From JBBRLG01 sp038231495 (GTDB lineage: Bacteria; Planctomycetota; Planctomycetia; Gemmatales; Gemmataceae), in contig JBBRLG010000208.1 of the NCBI GenBank assembly GCA_038231495.1, positions 1 to 11,585 on the forward strand: a stretch of 11,585 nucleotides of DNA. Direction: 5' to 3'. The notes under the pieces are model-generated. The model was not told the DNA's origin. It searched no databases and saw nothing but the letters and a program-made list of their open reading frames with translations. Each line of letters begins with the position of its first letter. Position 1 is the first letter of the stretch. Of the stretch, positions 1 to 7,297 are shown piece after piece. Position numbers and translations under genes: made by a program.

Positions 1-1015
1 CAAGCTGTTGACCACGGAAAAAGACAACGGCAAGGTGATCGATGAGCTGTACCTGTCCGTGCTGTCCCGCATGCCCAACGACAAGGAAAAGGCCGCGGCG
101 CTCCAGACAATCAAGGACGGCGAAGCCGATTTCGACACCTACGTCAAGGAGTATCAAAAGCACGTCGATGCCCTGGCGGCCTACGAAAAAACCATCCCCG
201 GCACCCAGGCGAAATGGGAGGCCGACTTGAACAACCGGCCGGTCTGGACGACACTGGACCCGGCGACCCTGACCTCGAAGGAAGGGGCGACGTTGACCAA
301 GCAGCCGGACGGGGCGATCCTCTTGAGCGGCAAGGTGGCGGCGACCGACACCTATACGCTTACAACCAAGACCGACCTGAAAGGCATCACCGCGATCCGC
401 ATTGAAGTGTTGCCCGATCCGAGTTTGCCGGCACAGGGTCCGGGCCGCGCCGCCAACGGCAACTTCGTGCTGAACCAATTCGAGATCAAAGCCAAGGAAG
501 AAGGTGCCGCGGGCAACGCCAACCCGGTGCTGCTGCACAAGGGTGTTTCGACGTTTAACCAGGACGGGTTTCCGATCGCGAACGCGCTGCTCAACCAACA
601 AGCTGCCGGTTGGGCGGTGATGCCGCAGTTCGGGAAGGCACACACCGCGTACTTCGAGTTCAAGACGCCGGTGCAAACCGCCAAGGACACCGAACTGACG
701 ATTACGATGGTGCAAAAATACGGCGGCGAACACACCATCGGCAAGTTCCGCCTGTCGGTGACGACGACGAAGCCGCCGTTGGCGCTGACCGCGCCGCCGG
801 AACCGTTGGCGAAGATTTTCGCGGTGGAACCCGCCAAGCGCACGCCGGAGCAGGTGGCGGAGTTGACGCGCTACTTCCGCGACCAGGACAAGGAATTGAA
901 ACGCTTCCAAGAGGCCATCGCGGCCATCGGCAAACCGATCGACAAGCGCCAGCCGGGTACGCAGGACCTGGTGTGGGCGTTGATTAACTCGAAGGCGTTC
1001 CAGTTCAATCATTAA
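1..1015 (+). CDS. DUF1553-type (PSD1) planctomycete protein, 3' end only
   Basis: The reading frame is open to the left edge (codons in phase with position 2), so the gene starts outside the window; the TTG at 8 is not a credible start. Early on, VIDELYLSVLSRMPNDKE is the usual C-terminal helix of DUF1553 proteins. A roughly 200-residue beta-rich insert follows (about nt 230-780), containing the planctomycete segment ITAIRIEVLPDPSLP and GPGRAANGNFVLNQFEI. The end, DLVWALINSKAFQFNH, is again DUF1553-like. Such proteins often carry an N-terminal cytochrome c-like domain and DUF1549 and are usually exported; none of that is visible here. Their biochemical function is not established. The insert may bind a ligand (jelly-roll-like), which is inference. 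The family call is firm; the role is unknown. Confidence 0.85.
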   Translation, partial: KLLTTEKDNGKVIDELYLSVLSRMPNDKEKAAALQTIKDGEADFDTYVKEYQKHVDALAAYEKTIPGTQAKWEADLNNRPVWTTLDPATLTSKEGATLTKQPDGAILLSGKVAATDTYTLTTKTDLKGITAIRIEVLPDPSLPAQGPGRAANGNFVLNQFEIKAKEEGAAGNANPVLLHKGVSTFNQDGFPIANALLNQQAAGWAVMPQFGKAHTAYFEFKTPVQTAKDTELTITMVQKYGGEHTIGKFRLSVTTTKPPLALTAPPEPLAKIFAVEPAKRTPEQVAELTRYFRDQDKELKRFQEAIAAIGKPIDKRQPGTQDLVWALINSKAFQFNH

Positions 1016-1061
1016 GCGAGTTGAACCGCCAAGGCCGGAAAGCGAATTGAATCGCGAAAAC

Positions 1062-1195
1062 ACGAAAGAACGAAAGCTCGAAAAAGGAAGGGTGCAAGGA
1101 AGCCGTGTCCGCCCGCGCCCCTTTCCGTTTCGTTCTTTCGTTCTTTCGTTCTTTCTTTATCTGAGCCGGCAACCACAGCAAAGAAAGAAAGAAAG
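1062..1195. repeat. Purine/pyrimidine foldback with 8-bp tandem units
   Basis: A 15-nt segment at 1062-1076 (ACGAAAGAACGAAAG) is the exact reverse complement of 1135-1149. The right arm lies in three tandem copies of CGTTCTTT at 1131-1154. A purine stretch AAGAAAGAAAGAAAG at 1181-1195 can also pair with the same pyrimidine tract. It occupies most of the 290-nt gap between the DUF1553-type gene and the GH38-like gene, beginning 46 nt after the first stop codon. It could act as a transcript-end hairpin, but no clean U-run follows a compact stem. Confidence 0.6.
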
Positions 1196-1305
1196 CGGCG
1201 TCAAACCGCCGCACTCCAAAGGGCTGCCGGCACTCCCAAGGAAACGAAAACAAGTCCATCGATCCCGCCCTAGCTTTTCCGCCGCCCCTCTGCTAAATCC
1301 ACAAG

Positions 1306-4113
1306 ATGAACCCACGCGAACTGATCCTTCTGAGTCCGTACCGTTTGCCGACCCAAAACGCCCTGTACCTCGGCGACGACGACATCGCCGCTTTTCTCAA
1401 CGGCTACAGCGCCCTCTGGCACCCCGCCGCCGCCAACGGGGCCACATCGCCACCGCGCGTCGCCTCGCCCTACGATTACGAGAACCCCACCGCGGGCCAC
1501 CTCTACGCGGTGCCGGATACGCCGACGCCGATGCTGCCCGACGATTGGACCAAGCGCGTCGCCGACGCCGGTGCGGCGTTTTTTTATGCGACGCCGGACC
1601 GCACGGCGACGTTGGAAAATCTCAGGGAGAGTTTGCGCAAAGCCGCAAGCGGCGAACCCTCGATTGATCTCGATTCCGCGCGCGCTGCGCCGTTTTTTGG
1701 GATCGGCTACGGTTACGGCCAGGTCGAAGCGTTGTTCGAGGCGATGGCGCACGAAAATCTACTTAACGCCGCGGAGTTGTGGCAGGAAGTGCAGCAGGCG
1801 ATCGCCGCGCTGCACGGGCCCGACGCCGACGCGCCCCGGCGCAGCCTACAAGCCGCGGCGGAACGGTTGCTCGCCGCGCGCGAGGTTTTGTACCCCGTCA
1901 CGATCCACTTGCTCGATTTTCTCCTGCTCGATGACAAGAACCTTGCCACGTGGCCGGCGTCCTTTGAGAAGGGGCTGGCGTTGAACGTGATCGGCTGCGC
2001 GGCCGTGCTCGAACACTTGGCGAAGGAACAGCCGGAGCGGCTGGCGGCGCTGCGCGAGCGGCTCGCGGGCGGCCTCGCAGAGATCATCGGCGGCTCGTAC
2101 GTCGAGCGCGAGGACGCCATTCTGCCGGTGGAATCGCAGCTTTGGAACCTCCTGAAGGGCCAGGCCGTCACGCAGGCGTTGCTCGGCCAGGAGGTGAAAA
2201 TCTTCGGCCGCAAGCGCTTCGGCATCCACCCGCAGTTGCCGTTGTTTTTGAACGCCTGCGGCATGAACCGCGCCCTGTTGGTGGCGTTCGACGACTCGGT
2301 GCTGCCGACGCACCGGACGACCATTGTCAACTGGCCCTCCGCCGACGGCAAGCAAGTCGAGGCGTTTGCGCGCACGCCCCACCCGGCCGACACGCCGCAA
2401 ACTTTCTTCCACCTGGCCCATCATCTCAACCGGTCGATCATGCAGGACCAGGCGGCGACACTCGCCCTGCTGCACCGCGGCAAGCAGGCCAGCCCCTGGT
2501 ACGACGATTTGCTTGAGTTGAGCCGGCTCGCCCCCGTGTTCGGCAAATGGAACACGCTTTCCAACTACTTTAACGAGGTGCTGGCCGGCGACTACCTGTC
2601 GCCCGCCTCGGCCGACGACTTTCACGGCGACTACCTTAACGAACGCACCCAGGCGGACGGCGCACCAGACAATCCGGTCCGAAAACAGCCGATCAGCGGC
2701 ATTGCGGAACAGGCCCGCGCCCGCCGTCGGCTCGACACCGCCTGGACCCTGGCTGCGATCCACCGGTGTCTCGCCGACAAAAACCTGGCGGCCGAGGACA
2801 GGCAGTTTCACGCCGACCTCACGGCGGTCGAGGACGCCTTCGAGTGCCAGGCCGTGGGGCCGTTCGACGCCGTGACCGCCGCCGAGGAGAAGGCCGCCGC
2901 CACCCTTGCGGGGCGACTGCTCGCGGGGGCGAAGGAGGCGACGCCCGGTTATCTCATCCTGAACCCGTGCAGCTTCCGCCGCCGGCTCGCGCTGGAGCTG
3001 GCCGACATTCCGGCGCTGTTGCCGTTGAACGCGCCGCTCATCGCCTGCCAGATTGACGGCCATACCGCCCGCGTCGTCGTCGAGATACCCGCCCTTGGTT
3101 TTGCCTGGATTCCTCGGCGAACCAGCGGCACCGTGGCACCGCACTCCTCGCGGCTGCGGCTCGCCGACGAGCGCTGCGTGCGCAACGACATCTTCGAGGC
3201 GGAGATCGACCCGGCGACCGGCGGCCTGCGCGCCCTCCGCGATCACCGCACGCGCACCAACCGTCTCGGCCAGCAACTCGTCTTCAACCCCGGCAGCACC
3301 ACGCGCGTGCGGTCGATCAAGGCCACGTCCACCGGCCCGGCGCTCGGCGAGATCGTTAGCGAAGGCGAATTGCTGAACAGCCAGCAAGAAGTGCTCGCGA
3401 CGTTTCGCCAGCGGTTCCGCGCCTGGGTCGGCCGGCCGGTCCTCGACCTGCACGTCGAAATCCAGCCCGTCAAGCCGGTGGAAGGCTACCCGTGGCACGC
3501 CTACTTTGGCGCACGGTTCGCCTGGCGGGACGAGCGCGCCCACCTGTTCCGCGGCGTCAACGGCAGCGCCCAGCTGACCACGCACCCGCGGCCGGTCACG
3601 CCAGACTTTCTTGAGCTGCGCTCCGCCGGTCACAACACCGTTATTTTCCCCGGCGGTCTGCCGTTCCACCTGCGGCAAGGGACGCGCATGCTCGACGTGC
3701 TGCTGCTGTCCGAAGGGGAAGCCGCGCGTCGATTCGACCTCGCCATCGGCGTCGATCGCGAATTCCCCATGCAAACGGCGCTCGGCATGATCTCGCCCGC
3801 GCCGGTGGTCGCCACCACGCACGGTCCGCCCCACGTCGGCGCGTCCGGCTGGCTGTTCCATCTCGACGCGCCGAACCTGATGCTGACCAACCTGCGGCCC
3901 GGCCCGGACGGGACGGACGCGGTTACGGCGCGCCTCCTCGAATGTGGCGGCCACGACGGCCCCGCGGAACTGCGCTGCGTCCGCAACCCGGTCCGTGCGT
4001 CCCTGCTCGACGCTCGCGGCAACGGCCTGGTCGATGCCTACACCCGCGACGACGCGGTGCAAATGGAGATCACGCGCAACGACCTGGTGCAGCTGCGCGT
4101 CGAGTTCAGTTGA
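1306..4113 (+). CDS. GH38 alpha-mannosidase-like protein, probably catalytically altered
   Basis: 935 residues, no signal peptide. The recognition rests on GH38 landmarks in order. Residues 261-279 (IGGSYVEREDAILPVES) match the family's GGxWVExDxNLPSGES. Residues 305-319 (FGIHPQLPLFLNACG) match FGHSxxLPQILKxxG. Residues 460-466 (KQPISGI) match HDAITGT. A C-terminal beta half has ILNPCSF at 551-557, VRNDIFEAEIDPATGGLRAL at 625-644 and LMLTNLRPGPDGTD at 858-871, which correspond to the GH38 C-terminal domain. At the GH38 metal/nucleophile positions the usual Asp of DxFG is Lys303 and the His of HDAITGT is Lys460. The N-terminal HxD ligand pair is not found; the closest candidate is H201-L-L-D204. 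It may therefore be a non-catalytic relative or use another mechanism. The ATG at 1306 opens a conserved-looking N-terminus, but no strong Shine-Dalgarno is seen. Fold assignment is fairly secure; activity is not. Confidence 0.75.
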   Translation: MNPRELILLSPYRLPTQNALYLGDDDIAAFLNGYSALWHPAAANGATSPPRVASPYDYENPTAGHLYAVPDTPTPMLPDDWTKRVADAGAAFFYATPDRTATLENLRESLRKAASGEPSIDLDSARAAPFFGIGYGYGQVEALFEAMAHENLLNAAELWQEVQQAIAALHGPDADAPRRSLQAAAERLLAAREVLYPVTIHLLDFLLLDDKNLATWPASFEKGLALNVIGCAAVLEHLAKEQPERLAALRERLAGGLAEIIGGSYVEREDAILPVESQLWNLLKGQAVTQALLGQEVKIFGRKRFGIHPQLPLFLNACGMNRALLVAFDDSVLPTHRTTIVNWPSADGKQVEAFARTPHPADTPQTFFHLAHHLNRSIMQDQAATLALLHRGKQASPWYDDLLELSRLAPVFGKWNTLSNYFNEVLAGDYLSPASADDFHGDYLNERTQADGAPDNPVRKQPISGIAEQARARRRLDTAWTLAAIHRCLADKNLAAEDRQFHADLTAVEDAFECQAVGPFDAVTAAEEKAAATLAGRLLAGAKEATPGYLILNPCSFRRRLALELADIPALLPLNAPLIACQIDGHTARVVVEIPALGFAWIPRRTSGTVAPHSSRLRLADERCVRNDIFEAEIDPATGGLRALRDHRTRTNRLGQQLVFNPGSTTRVRSIKATSTGPALGEIVSEGELLNSQQEVLATFRQRFRAWVGRPVLDLHVEIQPVKPVEGYPWHAYFGARFAWRDERAHLFRGVNGSAQLTTHPRPVTPDFLELRSAGHNTVIFPGGLPFHLRQGTRMLDVLLLSEGEAARRFDLAIGVDREFPMQTALGMISPAPVVATTHGPPHVGASGWLFHLDAPNLMLTNLRPGPDGTDAVTARLLECGGHDGPAELRCVRNPVRASLLDARGNGLVDAYTRDDAVQMEITRNDLVQLRVEFS
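1636..1656 (+). repeat. 21-nt repeat copy inside the GH38-like gene
   Basis: These 21 nt are identical to 8046-8066 and contain the core AGCCGCAAGCGG (1641-1652). The copy is in frame and encodes exactly R111-K-A-A-S-G-E117 of the GH38-like protein. The same core recurs in both arms of the hairpin at 11264-11338. Confidence 0.7.
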
Positions 4114-4336
4114 GCGAAAGGCTTGCGGGTTAGATGCGTGGCGAGTGTGTTGGGGTTTGCAGCGGTCGAGTCACTTTTATGCGGTGCGGCGGAAATGCGG
4201 CAAGCTACGCCGGGCCGCTTCCCTTTTCTACGCAACCGGAACGGTTTGCCCTGGTAGACGAGACCGGATTTCGGGAAGTTATTCCTCTACCGGCAATTCC
4301 GCTCTCAGTGGGAGACGGGGCCGGCACACGGAACAC

Positions 4337-4346
4337 GAGAGAAGGA
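4337..4346 (+). promoter_or_regulatory. Ribosome binding site for the 4354 gene
   Basis: GAGAGAAGGA lies 7 nt upstream of the ATG at 4354 and supports that start. Confidence 0.6.
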
Positions 4347-4353
4347 CTACCCG

Positions 4354-4743
4354 ATGAAGCGACTCGTTTTGGCGGCCGTCGCCGCCTTGGTGCTGACGTT
4401 GGCCGGTCAGCAGCAAGCCTCCGCCGGCGGCTGCGGCTTTGGCTTCAGTATCAGCGTCGGCGTCAGCGTTAATGTCAGTTGCAACAGTTACTGCAAGCCG
4501 ACGTGCTGGAGCGCCTGCCCGTCCGGTTATGGCGGCGGCTGTGCTTATGGCTACGGCTCCGACTACGGTTACTCCGCCCCGGCGTATTACCCGGCCTATG
4601 CCGGCTACTACGCGCCCGCCACCAATTACGGCACGGCCTATTATCAAGCGCCGATGGCCGTGACCGCCCCGACCGGCGTGCAGCAGGCCGGCTATTCTTA
4701 CTACGGCTACAACCAGGGTCCGAGCTACTGGTACGGCCGGTAG
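4354..4743 (+). CDS. Small secreted Cys/Tyr/Gly-rich protein ending in PSYWYGR
   Basis: 129 residues. A clear Sec signal peptide (MKRLV, then a hydrophobic stretch) ends at about ASA24, so the mature protein is about 105 residues. It begins with a short alternating segment, FGFSISVGVSVNVS (29-42), which looks like a beta strand. Then come cysteines at 43, 47, 51 and 55, exactly four residues apart, plus C27 and C63. The rest is low complexity, rich in Tyr, Gly and Ala, and ends in GPSYWYGR. The next gene encodes a paralogue-like protein with the same terminus. I know of no assigned function; a cell-envelope or surface location is inferred from the signal peptide and composition. A good Shine-Dalgarno supports the start. 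Confidence 0.8.
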   Translation: MKRLVLAAVAALVLTLAGQQQASAGGCGFGFSISVGVSVNVSCNSYCKPTCWSACPSGYGGGCAYGYGSDYGYSAPAYYPAYAGYYAPATNYGTAYYQAPMAVTAPTGVQQAGYSYYGYNQGPSYWYGR

Positions 4744-4752
4744 AATTTCCTC

Positions 4753-4913
4753 TTTGGCGAGCCGGGAGCGTCAGCGACCGGAGTGAGTTTCAGTGAAGAC
4801 TCCGGTCGCGGGGTGCCATGCTTTGGTACTCCAAAGCATGCTTTCGAGTACGAAAGCATGGCACCCCCTGCGTCGGCGTACACTCCGGTCGCTTACGCTC
4901 CCGGCTCGCCAAA
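4753..4913. repeat. Nested palindromic MITE/REP-like element
   Basis: Outer arms at 4753-4785 and 4881-4913 are 33 bp inverted repeats with one mismatch (4773 against 4893). Inside, 4810-4824 pairs with 4853-4867 (15 bp, exact). Within that are two overlapping hairpins, 4817-4826/4831-4840 (loop TACT) and 4837-4846/4851-4860 (loop AGTA), which share the CATG at 4837-4840. An alternative stem joins 4774-4784 to 4799-4809. It begins 9 nt after the stop codon of the upstream small gene. No transposase is encoded, so it would be non-autonomous. It could also act as a strong transcript-end structure. Confidence 0.75.
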
Positions 4914-5073
4914 TTCGTGCGACTCGCCGGTTCTTGCGCGCCTGCCTTTCTTTTCCAGCACCCAATTCGTTTGGACGCGCATTTTCCCTGGACCCGACGC
5001 CGACTTGCGGGAATCTTTCAGGGTGGGACGACATGACCTCTGCCGACGGCAGACAACTCGGTATTCCCGGATC
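4914..5073 (+). other. Upstream region of the second small secreted gene; no gene seen
   Basis: Together with the palindromic element this fills the 345-nt space between the two small genes. I see no coding sequence and no convincing promoter hexamers; the promoter of the 5089 gene probably lies here. A reading frame does run through it in phase with the 5089 gene, but it continues back into the palindrome and has no credible start. Confidence 0.3.
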
Positions 5074-5081
5074 GGAAAAGG
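5074..5081 (+). promoter_or_regulatory. Ribosome binding site for the 5089 gene
   Basis: GGAAAAGG sits 7 nt before the ATG at 5089. It fixes this start instead of the longer open frame that begins inside the palindromic element. Confidence 0.55.
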
Positions 5082-5088
5082 TGTCCTT

Positions 5089-5481
5089 ATGAAGAAACTG
5101 TTCCTGGCGGCGCTCCTCGCGCTGCCGCTCCTGGCCGTGCCCGCGCGGGCCAACTGGTTCCCCTTCCGCGTCGAAGTGGGGGGCAACGTCTCCGTGCGCG
5201 TGTCTGGCAGTCAGTGTCAGTCGGGCGGCTGCCAGCTCGGGCCGTGGTACCAGTATTTCCCGTACGAAGCGCATTTCCAGTCGGCGGCGCCGATCGGCTT
5301 CCCCTACTGGCCTTCGCCCCAGACCCTGCCGCCGGCTGCCGCCGGAGTGGGTTATCAGTACCCTCAGTATCCGCAGGCCGCGCCCGCGCAGGCCTACCCT
5401 TTGCAACCGACGAACTACCAGCCGCCGTCCTTCCAGCCGGTCGGGTATTACCCGGCCCCTAGCTACTGGTACGGGCGGTAA
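5089..5481 (+). CDS. Small secreted Pro/Tyr/Gln-rich protein ending in PSYWYGR
   Basis: 130 residues from the ATG at 5089, chosen because it begins a textbook signal peptide (MKKLFLAALLALPLLAVPARA, cut after about A21) and has a ribosome binding site. The mature protein starts NWFPFRVEVGGNVSVRVSG, which resembles the first segment of the upstream secreted protein. It has two cysteines (C43, C48), followed by a Pro/Gln/Tyr-rich tail (YPQYPQAAPAQAYP) and the end PSYWYGR, identical to the upstream protein's last seven residues. The two look like diverged members of one planctomycete family whose function I do not know. The C-terminus lies only 34 nt from the converging radical SAM gene. Confidence 0.8.
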   Translation: MKKLFLAALLALPLLAVPARANWFPFRVEVGGNVSVRVSGSQCQSGGCQLGPWYQYFPYEAHFQSAAPIGFPYWPSPQTLPPAAAGVGYQYPQYPQAAPAQAYPLQPTNYQPPSFQPVGYYPAPSYWYGR

Positions 5482-5494
5482 ACACACCGGACCG

Positions 5495-5534
5495 AGGGGC
5501 ACGGGGCGTTTTCTCCTATCCGCCTCGTGCCTCT
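5495..5534 (+). terminator. Candidate terminator hairpin between convergent genes
   Basis: 5495-5508 can pair with 5521-5534 in the plus-strand RNA: 14 bp including two G-U pairs, with a 12-nt loop. It begins 13 nt after the stop of the 5089 gene and overlaps the last codons of the radical SAM gene. Only two U follow the stem, so it is a weak intrinsic terminator at best. Confidence 0.35.
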
Positions 5535-6565
5535 TTCCGTGCCAGAATCGCTTCCCCGGCGTCGATGACGGGTAGCGTCCGGCGCAAGGGCAGCGACTGT
5601 CCCGTCGAGTGCCGGCAATGCTTTCCCTGCCAGCTGTCCCGCCGACCCAATTCTGCCTGAATCGCCTGTAACAACGCCGGTTTTTCCAAACACCACTGCG
5701 GGGCGACCAGGTAGTCCGGCGGCGCGTCGCCGTTGAGCCGGTGGACCACCAGCGTCGCCGGCAGCCGTTCGAGGAAGTCGCACACCAAACTCACGTATGC
5801 GTCGCGCTCCAACATCCGCACTTCGCCGGCGTGGTACATGGCCTCCATCGGCGTCCCGCGAACGACGTGCAGGTTGTGAATTTTGACGCCGTGGACCGGC
5901 AACCCGGCCAGGGCGTCGGCGGTCGCCAGCATGTCGGCGTGCGTCTCGCCTGGCAGTCCCAAAATAACGTGGACGCACAAGTCCAGGCCGCGCCCCTGGC
6001 AACGGCTCACCGCGTCGAGGAAGGCGTCGTAGTGGTGGCCCCGGTTCATCCAGTCGAGCGAGCGGTCGTGCATGGTCTGCAAGCCGAGTTCGAGGCAGAC
6101 GTGGCGGTCGGGGGCGTAACCTTGCAACAGATCGAGCACCGGGTCGGGCACCGAGTCGGGGCGGGTGCCGACCGCGAGGCCGACCATTTGCGGGTGGGTC
6201 AAAGCCTCGTCGTACAACCGGCGCAGGCGTTCCAACGGGGCGTGCGTGTTCGTCGCCGCCTGGAAGTAGGCGAGGAAGCGGTCGGCGTTGTAACGGCGGC
6301 CGAGCAGCTCGACGCCGCGCTCGACCTGGGCAGTGATCGACGTGCGCGGCAAGCGCCGGTTGGGGCTGAAACTGCGGTTGTCGCAATAGACGCAGCCGCC
6401 GGTCGTCACGGTGCCGTCCACGTTGGGACAGGTGAAGCCGGCGTCGATCGTGACGCGGTAAACGCGGGTGCCGAAGCGCTCGCGCAGGAAGCGGCTGAAC
6501 GGGTAATAGCGGCGGTCGGCGGTAAAGCCGGTCGGCAATCCGGCGGCGGTCGGCGTGGCGGCCAT
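5516..6565 (-). CDS. Radical SAM protein, YhcC/TIGR01212 family
   Basis: 349 residues. The N-terminal half is the radical SAM barrel. The iron-sulfur ligands are C46, C58 and C61 in CPNVDGTVTTGGCVYC, a CX11CX2C spacing typical of the YhcC family rather than the common CX3CX2C. Other family segments are YYPFSRFLRERFGTRVYRVTID (20-41), LELGLQTMHDRSLDWMNRGH (158-177), HVILGLPGET (199-208) and GVKIHNLHVVRGT (226-238). The C-terminal part, HRLNGDAPPDYLVAP then ELGRRDSWQGK, is the usual radical_SAM_C end; about 35 further residues form a tail not expected from E. coli YhcC (about 310 residues). It should bind a 4Fe-4S cluster and S-adenosylmethionine in the cytoplasm; the substrate is unknown. GAGGAA at 6571-6576 lies 5 nt before the ATG and supports the start. 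Confidence 0.92.
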   Translation of the reverse strand: MAATPTAAGLPTGFTADRRYYPFSRFLRERFGTRVYRVTIDAGFTCPNVDGTVTTGGCVYCDNRSFSPNRRLPRTSITAQVERGVELLGRRYNADRFLAYFQAATNTHAPLERLRRLYDEALTHPQMVGLAVGTRPDSVPDPVLDLLQGYAPDRHVCLELGLQTMHDRSLDWMNRGHHYDAFLDAVSRCQGRGLDLCVHVILGLPGETHADMLATADALAGLPVHGVKIHNLHVVRGTPMEAMYHAGEVRMLERDAYVSLVCDFLERLPATLVVHRLNGDAPPDYLVAPQWCLEKPALLQAIQAELGRRDSWQGKHCRHSTGQSLPLRRTLPVIDAGEAILARKEARGG

Positions 6566-6570
6566 GCTTG

Positions 6571-6576
6571 TTCCTC
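6571..6576 (-). promoter_or_regulatory. Ribosome binding site for the radical SAM gene
   Basis: On the minus strand this reads GAGGAA, 5 nt before the ATG at 6565. Confidence 0.55.
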
Positions 6577-6688
6577 GGAAGCGAAACCCGTCTCATCGTA
6601 CCGGGTCGCGCTGAATCGCGATAGCCGGCACAGCTCATGCAGTCTGATCTCGGCCCGACAATTTTTTCGGCAAGCGCGTTAAACTCAT

Positions 6689-6715
6689 TTGCCAGGGGCG
6701 TCTGTTGTTTATAAT
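6689..6715 (+). promoter_or_regulatory. Sigma70-like promoter for the FHA gene
   Basis: A perfect -10 hexamer TATAAT (6710-6715) lies in an unusually AT-rich patch for this window. TTGCCA at 6689-6694 matches the -35 consensus at five of six positions. The spacer is 15 bp, shorter than the 17 bp ideal. Transcription would begin near 6722 and leave a leader of about 100 nt before the chosen FHA start. Confidence 0.5.
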
Positions 6716-6820
6716 CATTATGAGAGAATGATGGGAACTCGGCTTTGGGTACCCGGAGTGTTCGTCCGCGCGGTCGTCCCCTCCGGGGTGGAATTCCGGC
6801 ACAAGCTGCGAGATTCGACC

Positions 6821-7270
6821 ATGAGCGTAGAAGTCCACGGCGAGCTGATCCCCCTAAAGGGCGGCGACACCATCCCCCTGATTCGCGAAGTCATGACCAT
6901 CGGGCGCCGCGATTCGTGCGACATCCCGATGCATTTCCCCAACATTTCCGGCAAGCACTGCGAGTTGCTGTACCGCAGCGGCTACTGGTACATTCGCGAC
7001 CTGCACAGCACCAACGGCGTCAAGGTCAACAACCTGCGCGTCGATCAAAAGATTCTGCACCCCGGCGACAAGATTTCCATCGGCAAACGACTGTTCACCA
7101 TCCAGTACAGCCTTCCGGCCGACCAGAACAAACTGGAAGAGGTCGAAACCGAGGACATCATGAGCCTGTCGTTGCTGGAGCGCGCGGGTTTGCAGCGGCA
7201 CGAGCATAAACGCAAGAAGGGCAGCACGGTCGATTTTGACGCGGGCGATTTCCTCCTCGACGGTGAATGA
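6821..7270 (+). CDS. FHA domain protein
   Basis: 149 residues, almost all one forkhead-associated domain, which binds phosphothreonine on partner proteins. Conserved FHA residues are visible: IGRR (27-30), the strand DSCDIPMHFPNISGKHCEL with S43 and H46, WYIRDLHSTNGVKVNN with N65-G66, and PGDKISIG (81-88). A 50-residue tail after the domain is charged (EEVETEDIMSL; HEHKRKKG) and ends in the acidic FDAGDFLLDGE. It probably acts in Ser/Thr kinase signalling, which is extensive in planctomycetes; no kinase is adjacent. Start choice: MSVEVHGEL at 6821 begins just before the first FHA strand, but its ribosome binding site is weak. In-frame ATGs at 6728 and 6731 would add about 30 residues. Confidence 0.88.
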   Translation: MSVEVHGELIPLKGGDTIPLIREVMTIGRRDSCDIPMHFPNISGKHCELLYRSGYWYIRDLHSTNGVKVNNLRVDQKILHPGDKISIGKRLFTIQYSLPADQNKLEEVETEDIMSLSLLERAGLQRHEHKRKKGSTVDFDAGDFLLDGE

Positions 7271-7297
7271 ACTGGAACGGATTGATCCTCGATCCCG

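Noticed and set aside
1846..4062. 738-codon open frame on the minus strand opposite the GH38-like gene
   Set aside because: It is a GC-rich shadow frame: the plus-strand product matches GH38 landmarks, while this one is Arg/Gly/Val-rich with no recognisable domain.
4783..5088. Longer start for the second small secreted protein
   Set aside because: The extension runs from the palindromic element and would bury the signal peptide in the middle of the protein.
5463..6638. 391-codon minus-strand frame overlapping the radical SAM gene
   Set aside because: Low-complexity Arg/Pro-rich product in a different frame of a clear TIGR01212 gene.
5741..6682. 313-codon plus-strand frame
   Set aside because: Antisense shadow of the radical SAM gene; no domain seen.
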